From positions 3,943,953 through 4,007,952 of the forward strand of contig OY829657.1 in the NCBI GenBank assembly GCA_963691815.1: 64,000 nt of DNA, read 5' to 3'. The notes below the pieces were generated by a model. That model had not been told where the DNA came from, searched no databases, and saw only the letters and a list, made by a program, of their open reading frames with translations. A program made the translations under genes and the position numbers. Position 1 is the stretch's first letter, and every line of letters begins with the position of its first letter. Of this stretch, positions 22,331-36,495 are shown piece after piece. This stretch comes from Echiichthys vipera (Eukaryota; Chordata; Actinopteri; Perciformes; Trachinidae).

Positions 22331-25300
22331 GCTTTGGTGCTCTTACTCTTGGAGTACAGGTTTACAGTTTAAAAAGCCCGGTGCCAATAGTCAAGGGCTG
22401 TGACAAAATGGTGGTATTTGATGTCCTGTGAATGAGAACGGGCTGGCCTTGTTGTTGTGGCTTACCATCACCCCTTCTTTGTGGTGTGTCAGGCATGATT
22501 TGTTGTAAGCTGTTTATCAATGGATATTCAGCTGAAGGAATTCTTTATGATGCCTGTTCAGAAGAGTACTCCATTCATTTACAATCACACAGCTGTAACA
22601 TTGGCAAGCCTCGTTCACACATGCACTGCAAACCTGAAATTATCTGGATATTACCCTGCAGAGCTGTATGTGACAATGGACCAGCTAACATATCTAACAC
22701 ATTTCAATCTCTTGTTGTGTGCTACGAGTGAGAAAAGGAAGCGAGACAACAGCTCCAGAATCAAGACGGGAAGTTAGAAGTAGCAAAATAAATGCAGCAG
22801 AAGCAGAGAATTGCACGCATTCTCTCTCCTCCTCGAGTGTGGTGCCTTCATTAACTACTATGCAACTTGGTCGGCAACAGACTTATGCTAGTCGCGGCCA
22901 ATGGAGCATCGCCTCAAGCAGATATGAGGAGCATGCTACACGGTCCAGATTTTTTTTTTTCATATTCAAACATGTAGTGACATCACTTGAGAACATTTAT
23001 CAGACTACAGTAGCTGTTTTGGAGCCACAAAAGACTTAATACTACAATTGCTATGTGTGAGCACTCCACAACACCTGAAAACAGACTGATGTGAAGAATT
23101 GGTGGAGTTACCCTTTAATCAATCCGTGATTCCTCCCATTCAGTGGTTTGCTCTTTACTTTTGCTATAAAGAAGCAGTTAAGAGTCTAACACAGGGATGC
23201 CAATGTTTTCTATTTCATTTGGAGAGAGATGGAGTATTGGTTGTATTTTATAGTATAGAGTCCAGCCATCTGAAGGCAGCCGGTATCTGTACCATCTCCA
23301 ACTGGAGTGATGTCAGCCGCTTACATTTTGTGCAGCCAAATCAGACTGCTGTAAAATAACCACAGAAACCCCCATGCTCATGTGCACATCAGAGGTGCTG
23401 TCTTGAGGTTTATCTGCACTTCAACAGGTGTGTTGGAGAGAGACACATTGAAAAGACCAAAGGTGTATTTAACACACTCCTGACGCTCTTGGCAGGACGC
23501 ACTTGACTGCGATCTGGCTGCTGTGATGGGTTCACAAAAATAGAGCCCTCTTTGTCCTCTTGTGTGCACCGAGCAGCAGCAAGCCGTCGACTTTGGTGGA
23601 GCAAAGAGATACAAACAAACAAACGCTTGGTGCAGAGCACACACTGTACTGAGAGCTGCTGATGAGGACGGACAGGATGATATCGGAAACATGATGCATC
23701 ATTAACAACGGCTTATAAACCACAACAAAATAAGCAGTGTTGTGCACGAACGTGCTAAAAAAGATAATTGATGGTGCTCATGTTTTTTGATGAACGCTGA
23801 ACTGAACATATCAGTGTGCAACTCTTGAACAGCAACATGAGGATCATGTAGGATGATCTCGTTAAATGCACTGTACTTAATATTCAGAACACTGATGTAG
23901 CAGCAAACAAAATTTTGCTCTGTCGTGTGGAGGCGATCCTAGCCCACTGTTTTTTGCAGAATTTCAAGCAGTGCACCTTTAATGTTTTGCACCACCTGAG
24001 GATTAACTGCACCTCGCATGCCGATGTTGTGCACTTGCCTCTAGCTAAATCTGAACCAAACCTCATCCATAACCCTAACTATGGAAGGGGGCACGGGGGG
24101 AAACACTATTCGACTGAACGTCAGCCACGTCTGCACTGAATTTGAAAGGACACATCGAGTTGAAGCAGCTTATATAACAATTATAGAAACTAAAGAAATG
24201 AACGTAACCTGGTTCATTTTTTTGTTTTGCTTTGAGCTCTGCGATTGGTGATCATCCCGTTTTTGTCCTCATGTTTGTAGATTCTTTTTCTCAGTTTTCA
24301 GAGCTGCAGCAGCAGTGGCAGAGCTTGTTTCAGATTAATGGTATCAGTTAGTCTATGAATGCGTTTTTCTCCTCGTGAGAAAATAAATGTGTCATTGCTT
24401 TAGTCACAGAGAGAGTTGGCACCGCTGCAAAACAAAGCAAAACATACCAGCGTTTTTAGTTATAACCTTTCCTCACACCTATTTTAAAATAAGTTTTCTG
24501 AGCATATAAACACACAAAAACAAACGCTGGTAAAAAAAAATAGCGTGCTACTCTTACCAAGATGTCCTTTTGATAACTGGCTGTATCACACGGTTGGATG
24601 AACCTCGTTATAATCAAGAAGAAATCACCATCTCATGTTATTCACTTCTAAAGAATTACTGCTGAAGCTCCCAAAGTACCTCACATCTCCTCTCAATTAA
24701 AACTAGTAACCACAGTACATGATCCAGCAATTACTTAACCTTAGATATCCTTCACTTTCACACAGAACTGGTTTCAGATACTATTTATCGTTTACATGGA
24801 ATGACCTGCAAACTTCCCTTAAACTACAGTCTTTCAGATTTTAAAGCTTCATTATCATGAGATGTTTTTTATGAATGTTGTATATTTTTTTCCCATGGGG
24901 GCTCAGGAGATACACTGGCCGTGGTCTCTGCATTTGTTCAAAAGTAACTGGTCTTTCAGGGTCCGTAGTGTGCAAGTGTGAGTCTTCTAACCAGTTTCAA
25001 ATGGAGGGCGAGCCTCTGCACCCTACACAATTGATTTGCTGTGCATTAACAACATATGAATGTCATAAAAGCCCTTTACGCAGCCTGGGCGAGAAAACAA
25101 GATATAGATAAAGGCAATTACATCTCTAGAGAGTGGGAGCACTGTCAAGACCAATCATCTGTTTAGACTATAACAGGTCCTCTGAGTCACCGAAACTGAA
25201 TCAAAGTTCAAATACATTGAGAACTATTACATGACATTCTTAGCCGCAAAATTATTTCAGAGAAAAAAGTGTATGCCTCAGAAAGATTCACCTTACTCCA

Positions 25301-25905
25301 ACATGGTAGTGGCTGATATCATTAAGGCCAGTCTCTGAGTCCAGTGTAGCTGTAGCACTTCAAAGCTACCAGGTGAAGAAATGTGTCTTAGAGCGAGTTT
25401 GATATGAAAGGATCTCTACTGTAACCTAGGACTATAAATATAAAAAATGGAATCCCTGCTTGTCTTTACCCTTTTGAAGCAGGGTAGTGAGAGAGTGCAA
25501 GGTGGAAAATGTCAAGTCTCTGTAAGTGGCTCCATTGACATTCTCAGAAGACAAATTGGAGGATTTTAGACATCAAAACTGCCCGTCCTGCTCCATTTAA
25601 TGCCATAGGAGATCTCTGCAGCACTCACTCAGATGTGGACATGCTGCAGACCAGTAGGGGGCACACTTACTTTGTTGCAGCCCATGTATGCTGCCATGCT
25701 CAGCACATGTAGAGTAATTGTGAATCATTATTTTCGGGCATGCATACATATGTCTCTGTGTGTGTGAGTGTGTTTGTGAGCAATGGAGAGACAAGGAGAG
25801 ACAAAAAGAGACAGAAGAAGAAACACAGTGCAGAATATTCTCCCTCCAGGGGATCCACCTGAGCATCACTCACTCACTCAGTTGGTAATCGAAGCTCACA
25901 CTTAC

Positions 25906-26025
25906 AGTAATCTGTGGTGGGGAAGTTCATCAGAGGGCTCCCAAAGGACGGGGGCGTAGTCCTGATGGTTGGTCTAAACGGCAGCCTGGTTGAGCTGGTG
26001 ACCACTGGTGGAAACTCACCGTTGG
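25906..26025 (-). CDS. alk: alk exon: Pro/Thr/Ser-rich linker between MAM2 and TNF-like module
   Basis: The exon is 120 bp, phase 1 at both ends. It opens after a run of T and TAG and closes at a consensus GTAAGTG donor. The product begins NGEFPPVVTSSTRLPFRPT and ends in GSPLMNFPTTDY; it is rich in Pro, Thr and Ser and has no cysteine. In human ALK the equivalent stretch is also low-complexity and poorly conserved. The call therefore rests on position, matched phases, clean splice sites and an open frame rather than on residue identity. A GTGAGT donor sequence occurs 6 nt into the exon (see findings). Confidence 0.8.
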
Positions 26026-29000
26026 CTAAAAAAAAAAAGGAAATATAATGCATCGATGAAAGGGGTGTACTTTATTTCCTTTGTGTGCAGCAATGAAATC
26101 ATGTTGCTGTTACACTGAAGAACTGAGGAAGCACAGTATCTGCAGACCCCTCACTAGCACAAGAATTATCGAACCGCCAGCAGGGGTCATTCTTTCATTT
26201 GAACCACCAGTGCCTACACACAGGCAGTGGAGTGCATAAAATCCAGCTCCTGTCCATGTCTCCCCGCCTCTATCCATTCCTATGGTAGATGTTTAAGCAC
26301 GTTCAGTCAGGGTGTTTTGTAGCCTAGTATCACTTATGGCTCCTGCCTCACCACTTTCCCAGGACTGAGATCATAAGCGAGCCGGTACCTTGATCTCTTC
26401 CCCCACTTCAAATACTCACACAGAATTAAGTCGTCCAGGCAAACACTTGGCTGATTGCATATTACGGTTCAAGATAGAGGAACTTTTAATTATTGGATTT
26501 TTACAGTTGTTAAAGTATTTCAGACACATTTTAACTACTATAATGGGTGGATGCTGATGGGAAAAACGTTCACCTGTTCCCTTAGAGGTGGAGAAGCAGG
26601 AGTTCCCATGGTTGTTTAGGTGATTCACCGCACAGATGAATCATTAACTTTGATGAGGTCCACGCACTGCAATCAGTGGTTAAGAAGATTGGCCTGAAAG
26701 GTGTTAAAGAAATGTGCTGCCACATCGGATCAGGCACTGCAGATGCTACAGGAACAATCAATGCAACCCTGTCAGCTGGAGAGAACTACCTTTCTAGTAC
26801 TTGAGGAAGTGCTGAGATGACAAATTCAATGTTTAGCAACAGTATTACAACACCCTACAGGACAACATACAAAATCCTAAAGCATGCATATCATACCCAT
26901 TTTGTGGTGATAGAGATGTCCCAACTCTACCTCATCATTGGACTTGCAAGGTTATGGCTGATTCATAACAGTAGGGGGCGTGTTCAGCCATTTCCAACCC
27001 ATGACTGGCTGATTTTAATAGATTTGGTGAGAAATGTCAACATTAACACCAGCATTGATGTGTTTCATCAGTCATATCATTTAGTTTACAGCTCAAAAAA
27101 ACATGTTTATGTGAGCAGTGCCCCTTTAATGTTAAAGTAATTATACTGTCTGTCTGTCTGAACATACCTGTATTCACCTTCTGTTTGAAATGCTCTGTTT
27201 TAGCTCCTGTCTCTTTAAGACCCCCGCCTGAAAAAGCCCAGTCTGCCCTGATTGGTCAGTGTTTCTGGGTCTTCTACGTTTGTGCTCTTTTTGACTTTAC
27301 ACTGTCATTTCAGCAGAGGAATGACTGTAACTACTGTAGCAGCACTTTCTACCTTTATATAGTATTAAACTGATTCTGCCAGATGTATTGATTTGCATTT
27401 GCTCAGCAGATCCATCATGGAACTCTTGTTAGGAGATCTTTTGGGAAGGGGCAGAAATACTGGTTGCCGATTGGATAAACCAACTGTCTATCACTAACAT
27501 ACGGGCCAAATCAACCAATCAAATCAACAAAGCGTATGACGCGCCTACAGCGTCGAGGCAAAGCTCAGAAAGTAAACAACATGTCGGTAAAGCATATTTG
27601 CGTTTGTGTAACGCAAATTTACGGATAAAAGGCAAAATTTCAGGTGCCCGGTCCATGTTCAACAGAAGGATCCAAGAGAAAAAAGAGTTAGCGAGCGGCG
27701 TGATCGATAGCTGCGTTCATCTCATCCGGCATGTTGTTTACACTGAACAGTCGCCTCTTGTTGCGTCACACTTCCGTTCCTGAACCAACGCTGATTGGTT
27801 CGGTCGCTTGGCTAACTTCTCCATATTTTCTCTTTCGCAAGTTACCATACTGATCCGCGAGTAAAATACAATGGAGCTCAGAGATCAGGATGGTTTCACA
27901 CGGCTTATATAGTATAGTTGTGACATCACAACTCTACGAAAGTCCTGACGGCTCGACAGTTTCTGAACACAGGCTGTGTGCATTTCTCTGTGGATCGAGC
28001 GTTCTGATACGTTCACAGTATTTATAGAGCACCTTGACCTGCTTTATAAAAAAAACAAACACATGGATATCTCACTTAACAATACGGCACCTTTGAATCC
28101 AGATAGATATTTTCTAACAGTAATCACTGGAGGACTGACAGAGCAGGCACCAATTCCCTCAACTTGTGTGCAGAAAATGTGAACCCTCTTTCTTTCCTAC
28201 TCTGCAAAGGTTTCACTATCTTATTTCAGGAATCCCGATATGTTCTGTTCGGCTGCTATAAATGTGTCTGTGACTTGAACTTTGTTTCCAAAGAAAGGCC
28301 ATGTGTTATTGAAGAGTTCTCTTCAGCATCTCATTGCTTTGATGTTCTGTTCTGTAGGAAAAGCCCTCTGTGGCTTTGTTACTGGATGACCCTCGCTGTG
28401 AAGGCAGAAGATGTGAGATTATTTCAGAGAAGTCAGATAAGGTTCACTGTAGTTCATGGAGCTGATAATGCTGCCAGCACACAATGCTATAACAGCAAAC
28501 AGGGGCATGGGTTCAGATGTTGACCAGCTGCTGTTTGACTTGTCCTGCCACTGGTTTATAACTTTATAACAAATGGATTCAGTGCACCACCACCTAAAAA
28601 GGCTACACAGCCTCAGCTCTAGAACAGTAGCAATCACTGCTGTTTCAGCCATACTGCCACAATCCTTCAGTCAACACCGATGAGGGCCTCGTTTTAGTCC
28701 TTTCCTTTAATACTTCAGTGTAGATACTTGGGGCATGCAAACAATGCATTGTAAATGCACATTATGATCTATTTCTGTTCTGCATATGGAATTGACTGCT
28801 GAGAGGAAGATTACATGGTTTCAGGGTCTATTTGCATTTCATGCGGCGAGAGAAAAAAGAAGGCTTCTAGTTGTGCACTAGCCTGTCTTACAGTGCAACA
28901 GAATAGCACACAGTTTGTTACACTGTAGCTGCCTGATGCTCTCCATCGGGATGGCAAACAGCAGTAAAGGATGATTTAAAGAATATTTTATTTTACTTGC

Positions 29001-32000
29001 TTTGCTCTTCAAAGCATTAAGTACTCCTGGACTAAACAGCTGCAGCTCCAGATAATCCCAGCAACCCATTGATGAGCAGGTGGTGTTTCAAAACCTCTGA
29101 AAAACACATGAGCTGAATATCAAGCAGAAAAACCAAGTTTCTTTATGGTGACAATGAGCCAATGAGTTGCCGTCATAGTGTCATTAACCTCCTTGGTTAA
29201 AACAAATCATGACTGCTTCACCCGCCCTTGTTCTGCAGGTGTCAGGGGACCGACACAAAACTTCTCATCTTTATCTCTGTAATCATTTTTACCAAAAAAA
29301 ACAGTCCCTCTTCTCCAATCTGGATCCCCTGTCACCTCAGGCTGAAGGCTCATCCGTTTATGACAATATGGCAGGGGGGTCCCTCAACAGCTGAAAGGTT
29401 TGGAAAGCAAATGTGTGTGGCAGTTCCATTTGGTCAAAGAAAGCCTGCTCTGACTTAGAGCAAACAAGATGACATTAATATTATTTGTGCATCAGTTGAA
29501 ACTACACCTACGGTCCTGTGGGTGCTATACTTAATACTGCAAGGGCACATGGGAGAAGTTCACTGTCAGGGCTTACCTAAGGCAAAATATAGGCCTATGC
29601 AACAAAACTACTAGGTTAAGTTAAGGACAAGACAGTGGGTTAAAAATATTCCTTTCTGACACAATGCCCTGAAGGCTAACTTCTCCCCTGCCTTGCATGG
29701 CAACTGGATAACTCGATATCATGAGATCCCGCGAAAATCATAGGATTGTGAGATTACAAAAATCTCCTGTTGTGTACTACATGTGTGGAGGAGAAACTCC
29801 TGACTATCTCCGGACCTGATTCTCCTGACATTGTCTGGGGTCCAGCTTTGACCGACAGATGGTTCATCCAATCCCCAGCCAGGTAACTTTTTAAAGTGTC
29901 TGCCCTTTTACAATCTGTTTCCAATGACGGAGTCTGTGTAACAGACCATCCAAGCTGGTGGTCTCTACTGGAACTTTCTCTGAGTAGAGCCTAAAAACAC
30001 CTCAGCACTGCTTACCAGAAATCTGAGAGCTAGAAAATCAATAGCTCATTCCCTAGCCCTCTTATCCTCAAATAAATATGATCATCTAAGTCTCCACTGA
30101 TTTGTTGCAGATATAAATTATGTGCAGATTTGATAGATCACATACAGCAAACAAGTGATGGCAATGTATTTGATTGCTTTCCACACAGCACCGTCTCTCT
30201 GTAAGTAAGACCCTTAGATGTGTTTTGTGTACACAACAACTTCAGCAACTTTTGATATCTTCAACAAAGTTGCTAATAAGGCTCACTGCATTGTTATTCT
30301 GAGCATGGGGAAATGCTACAGCAGGGCTATATAACAGACAGAGCTGGAGCACACAGCATTGGTATGCTGCTGCAGCAGGAGACGGACTCAGCAGGTCCAC
30401 CGCAGAGCAGTGCGAACCAGAGGGCAGGGCAACAGCCGGCGTGGCTGTCACTGTTCATTAGCAGGGTGCCGTAAGCTGCCTCAAGCCCACCAAAGGCCAG
30501 CCATGGGGGGGTGGGGGTGGCGGGCACCACGGTTCCACCCAGCCACAGTCCTGACATATCTTGAGATTGCAATAGCTCTGAGAAATATCCACACTACGGA
30601 CACATCATGCAAACAGTCGGTCTAAAGCATTATGGAAATGAGCAATTCAAAAGCCCACCTGCTATATAGCTTGGGAAATGTACTGTGTGTGGTATGTTTT
30701 CCCAAATGTAAGAGGATTCCTAATTTGGCATGTACTGCTCTTGTTTAGAATCCAAATATAAAAGATGACTGATAAACACAATGCATACAATGGGCACTGT
30801 AGAGCATCTGCACTTGCTGGTTCATGATGCGCCTCCATGTTCCTCAAACCCACAGGTGCAGGTGATTATTACTGAAATGAACACATTTCCGTAACCTGTT
30901 GTTGTATTACACAAGTTAGCAGGACAGATAACACAGCTGCAGCAGCCAACCAAGTCATTAGCCCGTCATTGGAATACAAAAAGGAAGGTTAGGATATTGT
31001 AACCCTATTACTATCAGCACAGGCGGAGCCTTCAGTATATAAGAAAGACATACAGGCCTGTGTGAGATAGAACTAACTTGAACTTTAGGTCCATGAATAG
31101 AAGTCTTTGTTTATGGCTCTGTTCAGGTGAAACACAGAACAAATCCAATTATTTCCATCCAAATCTCCAAATCCAAATCTTTTATGGAGCATGGATGTCA
31201 AGGACCAACTCCTTTTTGGGCCCATTCACAGTGTGATAGTGGGGAGTCTCTATAGAAGCAGCTCAGTACATTGGTAAATAAATGATGGTACAGGGCACTG
31301 AGAGCTGAGACAAAAGGATGAACTTCCTGCGCTGTCTAACATAATAAACTAATTTATTGATGCTGGTGAAGATAAAACAATGTAACTGACAGCCAGGTGT
31401 AACACCTGAAGGGCAATGGATGCATCATCAAACACGTGCTGGCTAAACTATGCATCGTACTAGAGAAAAGAGAGGTATAGGATAAAAGACACGGTTGGCT
31501 GGTCCTCTGCATAATGTGTCTGCAGTATGTTTTCCCACCGAAACATATTACAGGGCTGTGTCATAATGCTCGGGGATCCATCATGCTAATCCCTCACAGT
31601 GATCACTCTTGGAAACGACGCCTTTTGCTGAGCTTCAGCATCTCCCATCAGCTGGTCTGATTGATAGGCGATAAAAAGTGGCTGTGTCAAGTGTGCCCGT
31701 AGGTAATGAATACCTGGCCTAGATTAAGAACTTGCCATCTGGAAAGTGAGCAAAGTGAGGATGGATGATCCTTCAGCGCTGCCACACCACCGCCACTGCT
31801 GCTCCGGAGGACATAAAACACAAATTGGTGCGCAAATATCTCCTGGAGAACGTCATCTCTATGAATAAAGAGGCTCTGACCCAATAAGCCAGTGCTGATA
31901 CAGGGTGATCAAGTCTAGACTGACAGCAATTTCCTCATGCTATCTGATTGCATTTTACAGTTATGGGCAATAGTGTTGAGATATGATCTGTGGTCGATGA

Positions 32001-33364
32001 ATAGACGAACGAAAAACATTATCTTAAGGTGAACACAAACTAGATTACGTGTGCTACATTCTTCATTTATTATTGCACATTTGAATTAAAACTGTTATCG
32101 AAACAAGAGGCGTTGTTTAGCAAAATTCTCTTTAATTTTCTGTTAGCAGAAAAAATAAGTCAACTCCAAATGCACCAAACATAATTTCTACTCTTACCCA
32201 AGAGAAGACCGAAACATTGTTGAATCCCAGAAATCAATGGGAACCAACAGAATAAGAACAATTTATTGATATAGACAAAAATAAGAAGGGATTTGTTTGT
32301 TTGTCGCTTCCTGGATGAGGCCCATTGTGTTTTTGCAACTGCAAAACATACCTGAAAAGTTTTCTGTATCTTTAATTTAATCTCTGCAGTAATGGCACCA
32401 GACCAAGACTTTCTCACCTTGGACAAAAAAACTTAACTGAGACAGTTTTATAAGCATCACAATGCATGATATGACTGTGTCAGAGGTTGACCCTGTGCCC
32501 CCGCCTGAGTCTTATTATTGGCCAGAGTGCTTCATTTTAACACTGATCTCAGTGTCAGAGCCGTGTTCAGGTACAGAGGGGCTCACACATTAGTATTCCT
32601 ATCATAATACAAACAGGTTCCTCCAGATAGGCAGAGATGGAGGGAGGCGCTGAACTCCTAACCCTTCATTCTCCTGATGCCAGACTCGGTTGTCATCTTA
32701 CTCCTGTTTTTATACTCATATGCCATCTCAATTATAACACAAAAATATCCTGAAAGGTGATGTGAGGCTTGACCTTTATGAGCCTGCAGTACAACAATGG
32801 AACATAAGACCTTATCAGTCAGCGGGGCTTATGGCAGATATGAACTGTTCTGGTATTTCGGGACACATCAACATTTCTCAGAGGCATAATATATAATAAA
32901 TAAAGTTTTGTCAGTTCATCTCTAAGCAAAGCTGTGGTGCATTAAATAAAGACTTCCCAAGGTCCTAAACTTTAGTTTGGTCTTGACTGACGATTGCAAA
33001 AGTTTCGAAAACTTTGTAATTTGCATTTCAAGGGAATTGAAATGATAGGCGAGTCCTTGATAAATGCACCAAAGTTTACAAAACTGTGGCTCCGTCAAAT
33101 CTTATCACAGTAAATCATGAACGCAGAGCAGGCAGACATGTATTGATTATCAATTAAATTGCGTAGGTCAATTTGAATGTTTACTTAAGTCTCCCTGCAG
33201 CCAATAAAAAGAGTTTACACTTTTCAGAGCAATCCAGTTTCCCCCCATTGTGCTTGTCACGGTCAATCAATCAGGCTATCAGGCAAACAATCCCATTAAT
33301 TCAACCCAAGTGTGATGAAGTAAGAGCGGAAAAAGAAAGACTCGACATTTTTTATCGTACTCAC
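26026..33364 (-). other. intron (7339 bp)
   Basis: One fish-type transposon-derived stretch is recognised at about 27190-28070. The rest (26030-27180 and 28080-33360) shows no exon or clear element; open frames up to 119 codons have no family signature. Confidence 0.7.
27190..28070. repeat. transposon-derived fish-type repeat
   Basis: Phrases such as CCTGAAAAAGCCCAGTCTGC followed by CCTGATTGGTCAGTGTTTC, and later TTGTGACATCACAACTCTAC and ACAGGCTGTGTGCATTTCTC, belong together in a common teleost non-autonomous element, from memory. Ends and class are not determined. Confidence 0.5.
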
Positions 33365-33459
33365 ATGCCAGGAAGCAGTCCATGCTGAAAGAGATGTTGT
33401 CAATCGAGATGGCTGAACCGGGTCCAGGTCCATCTTCAGTGCTGAACTGCAGCCAAAAC
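33365..33459 (-). CDS. alk: alk exon: end of second MAM domain
   Basis: The exon is 95 bp, entering in phase 2 and leaving in phase 1. The acceptor is CCCTTTGTAG and the donor is CAT/GTGAGT. It encodes FWLQFSTEDGPGPGSAI followed by SIDNISFSMDCFLA. The closing MAM motif (Ile-Asp-Asn-Ile-Ser, then Asp-Cys) is clear and aligns with human FDNISISLDCYL. The completed MAM domain is of ordinary length for this family. Confidence 0.93.
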
Positions 33460-36322
33460 CTACAAAGGGACAGAGCTGTTTTAACCACTTCACAGGCAGT
33501 GGGTGGTTGGATAGCTTCTGACTGAAAGGATGTGAAAAATGTCATTGAGGTATGAGCTTTGGCTTTGGAGGGTGTGCGTCTCAGGCCTTCTGAAAGCATT
33601 TTAAATCAAAAACACAAGTGTCTGTATCACTAATCATCTCTGTCCATATTAACATGTCGGAAAAAACCCATCGCATGATCATTTGCATACACTGGGCATG
33701 TGAGTGCTTGTGTAAAGAAGCGGATTGTCCTATGAGTTACTCTACAGTTAATCATATAAAGAACACTATGGAGGAAGAACAGAAATTAGACAAGAGATTT
33801 CTTGGCTTTGACCGATGACAAGCTGGAACAGGTCCATCGGTGCGGGAAGTGGGGATGCTAGTGGCTGCAGCACCCCCTGTTTTTTTAATGTAGTTATATG
33901 GTTTAACTATTGTTTGAAAATTAAATACACACATATTATTAAAACATTTTTATACTTGGCTATTTTCGGTTTAAGCGAGATGTGAGCAGATAAGTGTCCG
34001 TGTCTGGCGATTTGAGAACGAACAGGTTGGTCTCTGACCGTCTGTGAGCAGCAGCTGAGTGACCAGCGTCTGGCTCTGACCTGCCTTTATCAGGCTGATT
34101 TATGGCAGAGATATACTGAACCAAAAACAATATTAATGTTAGCTGTATTGGAAGAAATCAACAGTGTTTATGTATGGCTTAGGCTAATTCATTTAATTTC
34201 CCTGCCCACTGTGGCTGAGAGGAATCTGCCTGCAGTGACAGACACAGTCACAGGCAGTGATCTGATCAGTCAATGTAGACATGGGTGAGGAGTTGAAATC
34301 ATATTCAGCAGAAAATTAGTTTGATTTGAACATCCATTTATGCCGATTACACTTCCCTAAATGCAAAAAAAGCCTTGAAGTGTTAAAAAACACAGGGGTC
34401 GGTGTGGATTGATCCTTTTAATAAAATGGAAATGATGTGTTCTGTGAGTGAACGGCGTTAAAAACACTGCTCATGAACATCAGTCCAACCTCGTCTCCTG
34501 CATGAAAAGCCTGTATCCTCAATACCCTGCATTATTATCAACTATAATAATCTCTCTTGCCTGTATCCATGCACTGTCACGCTCCATCTTGACTGTTTAG
34601 TCCTAGTGGTTGCTTCACTACTATGCTGTATGCTGGTCTTAGTTTGCTGTCGTAGTGTAAAATGTTTAGGACGCTCATATTGATGCAAGAAAACATGAGT
34701 GAACATCATTTCAAGACTGACATTTCCTCAGCTTCCCCAACTCTGTCTAACTTCCAGCATCCTTGACTGTTAATGAAAGTAAAACATGGGTATAAGACCA
34801 TAAGGTGGCAGAAAACACAGATTAGGAGTTGTTACAAGGTAAATACAGCAACATGTAAGAGCAGTACCAGGAGCATTATCTATCGCCGGAGGAGACCATG
34901 GTAAAATGGGAAATGGGAAAGGAGCACCTACAAGAAGGATGAAATCACAAAAGGTGGGCCCATGTTGACCTTAACTAACGTTTTTTACTTGGGTTTCTGG
35001 ATTTGGTTAGGTCTACATGGTCTCTGTCTCTGTATCCGCCCATACAGACTAAAATGCAATCCTTGAGTTAAAACGGGGTCGGTCAGCAGCATTTCCAAAA
35101 GTCTCTGAAATGCCGGAGTAGTGCGGATAGATGCATTATAAAATATAAATGTATGAGGGTGGATGAAGCACGAGAGAGAGAGAGAGACACTAGAGCGAAC
35201 AAGTGGTCTATGAGCTATTTCTTTAAGAACTGTGGAGTTAAATGCATTTTTCACAACAATGTAAATGGTTTTGTGGTTGCAGAGCTTTAAGTATCCAATC
35301 ATTCTGTTTTCTAGCTTTAAGACAGCGATGTTCACAAGAACTGATCGGGCTGTCTGACTGTAACTGACCGGGAATCCACAGTTAAAATAAGTTCAACATG
35401 TTCATCAGTTACTCAGAAAGGACAATTTCAACATCAAACAACTCTATATATCTGTAATATGTTGCTTAAACTTGAAGACCTATAATATCTCCATTCTTCA
35501 ACCTCGATATCGTCAATAGTCACGTTCAGAGTCTACATGCAGCGCCCGGCGTGTCCGACTTTTGTCTGCACTTCAGGCTGCATTTCCGATTCTATTTAAG
35601 CTTGACAAAGGTCACCGCGCAAAGACTGGCAGGTTCACCTAGTGGTTACGGACATGACACTCTAATTAAGAGCACAAGCACAGCTGACTCTAAACCAGGA
35701 ATCAAAAATTAATCACTCTCAGGGGAGCAGGATTATCCAAGCTTGAATGGAAATGAAACTCCCAGTCAGGCAAACAGAGATAAAAAGACTTATCTGGGGT
35801 TTCTCTTTTTTCCTGCTTTACTCTTGTTAGTTTTAATTTCCCCTTTATTTTGGAGGGGAAATAAGGGCCACGGCTAATTGGAAGGCAAGTGGTGTGGGTA
35901 GAGCCTTGTGTATTGATTTCTATTCTGTATCAGTGGAATAGAAAGACAGGGGTGTGTTTCGTACAACTGTACACATGGCAGGTCCGTGCTATTAATGTAG
36001 GGTCTCTGTGGGATTCATTAATTCTGCAGTGTTGAGAGGTTTCCCAGAAAATGGAATGCAATGGTTGAACATTTGCATTAATAAGAGGTGAGAAGAAGGA
36101 AAAGAAGACCTTCTTGATTGTGTTTCTTAAGGCTTTCTTGTGGGACCTCTTAAGTATCTGTGTGAGGGTGTTAGAGGTCTTTCGCTATGAGAGTTAGATG
36201 GTTTCCCTGTTGTTAAACACCCCAAAGTGCCAGTTTAAAGCCTTTAGACGGCCCGAATATGCAGCTTGATATAATCAAACAAATGCCTGTTATGTGTGGA
36301 AACAATCGAGTGTTTGTCCTAC
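33460..36322 (-). other. intron (2863 bp)
   Basis: Apart from a short GA-rich run at about 35171-35186, nothing is recognised. Confidence 0.7.
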
Positions 36323-36495
36323 CAGTCTGCCAGCCCATAAAGGGGAAGTATGACGAGCTTCCAGCCCCTTTCAGATCTGGGTTCACTGGCTGAATGCCAC
36401 AGTCTGCGCTGCTCCTCGGGGCCTGTGCTGTTCTCAGCGATCCACAGAGAGAGGGACCCCCTCTGTAAGCCTCCAGAACACAGCCAGAAACGCAC
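36323..36495 (-). CDS. alk: alk exon: second MAM domain, part 3
   Basis: The exon is 173 bp, entering in phase 0 and leaving in phase 2. It begins right after CAACAG with VRFWLCSGGLQRGSLSLWI, followed by AENSTGPEEQRRLWHSA and WKLVILPLYGLADW. This matches the MAM strands that in human ALK read roughly LRMSWLIRG, VENKTG and MVLPLLDVSDR. ENST is an N-glycosylation sequon at the same place as the human NKT. The Cys in FWLCSGG replaces an aliphatic residue of human ALK. The donor is CTG/GTAGGA. Confidence 0.92.

Larger units (their letters stand above)
16748..25905 (-). other. intron (9158 bp, the largest complete one here)
   Basis: Recognised contents are a degenerate duplicated repeat at about 19785-20115, a fish-type repeat at about 22040-22330 and a weakly recognised repeat at about 23890-24140. 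The other stretches (16750-19780, 20120-22030, 22340-23880, 24150-25900) show no exon, RNA gene or obvious element by eye. Confidence 0.75.

Noticed and set aside
28164..28523. 119-codon open frame on the plus strand
   Set aside because: Mixed composition, no motif, no splice or promoter context; within chance for this much intron.
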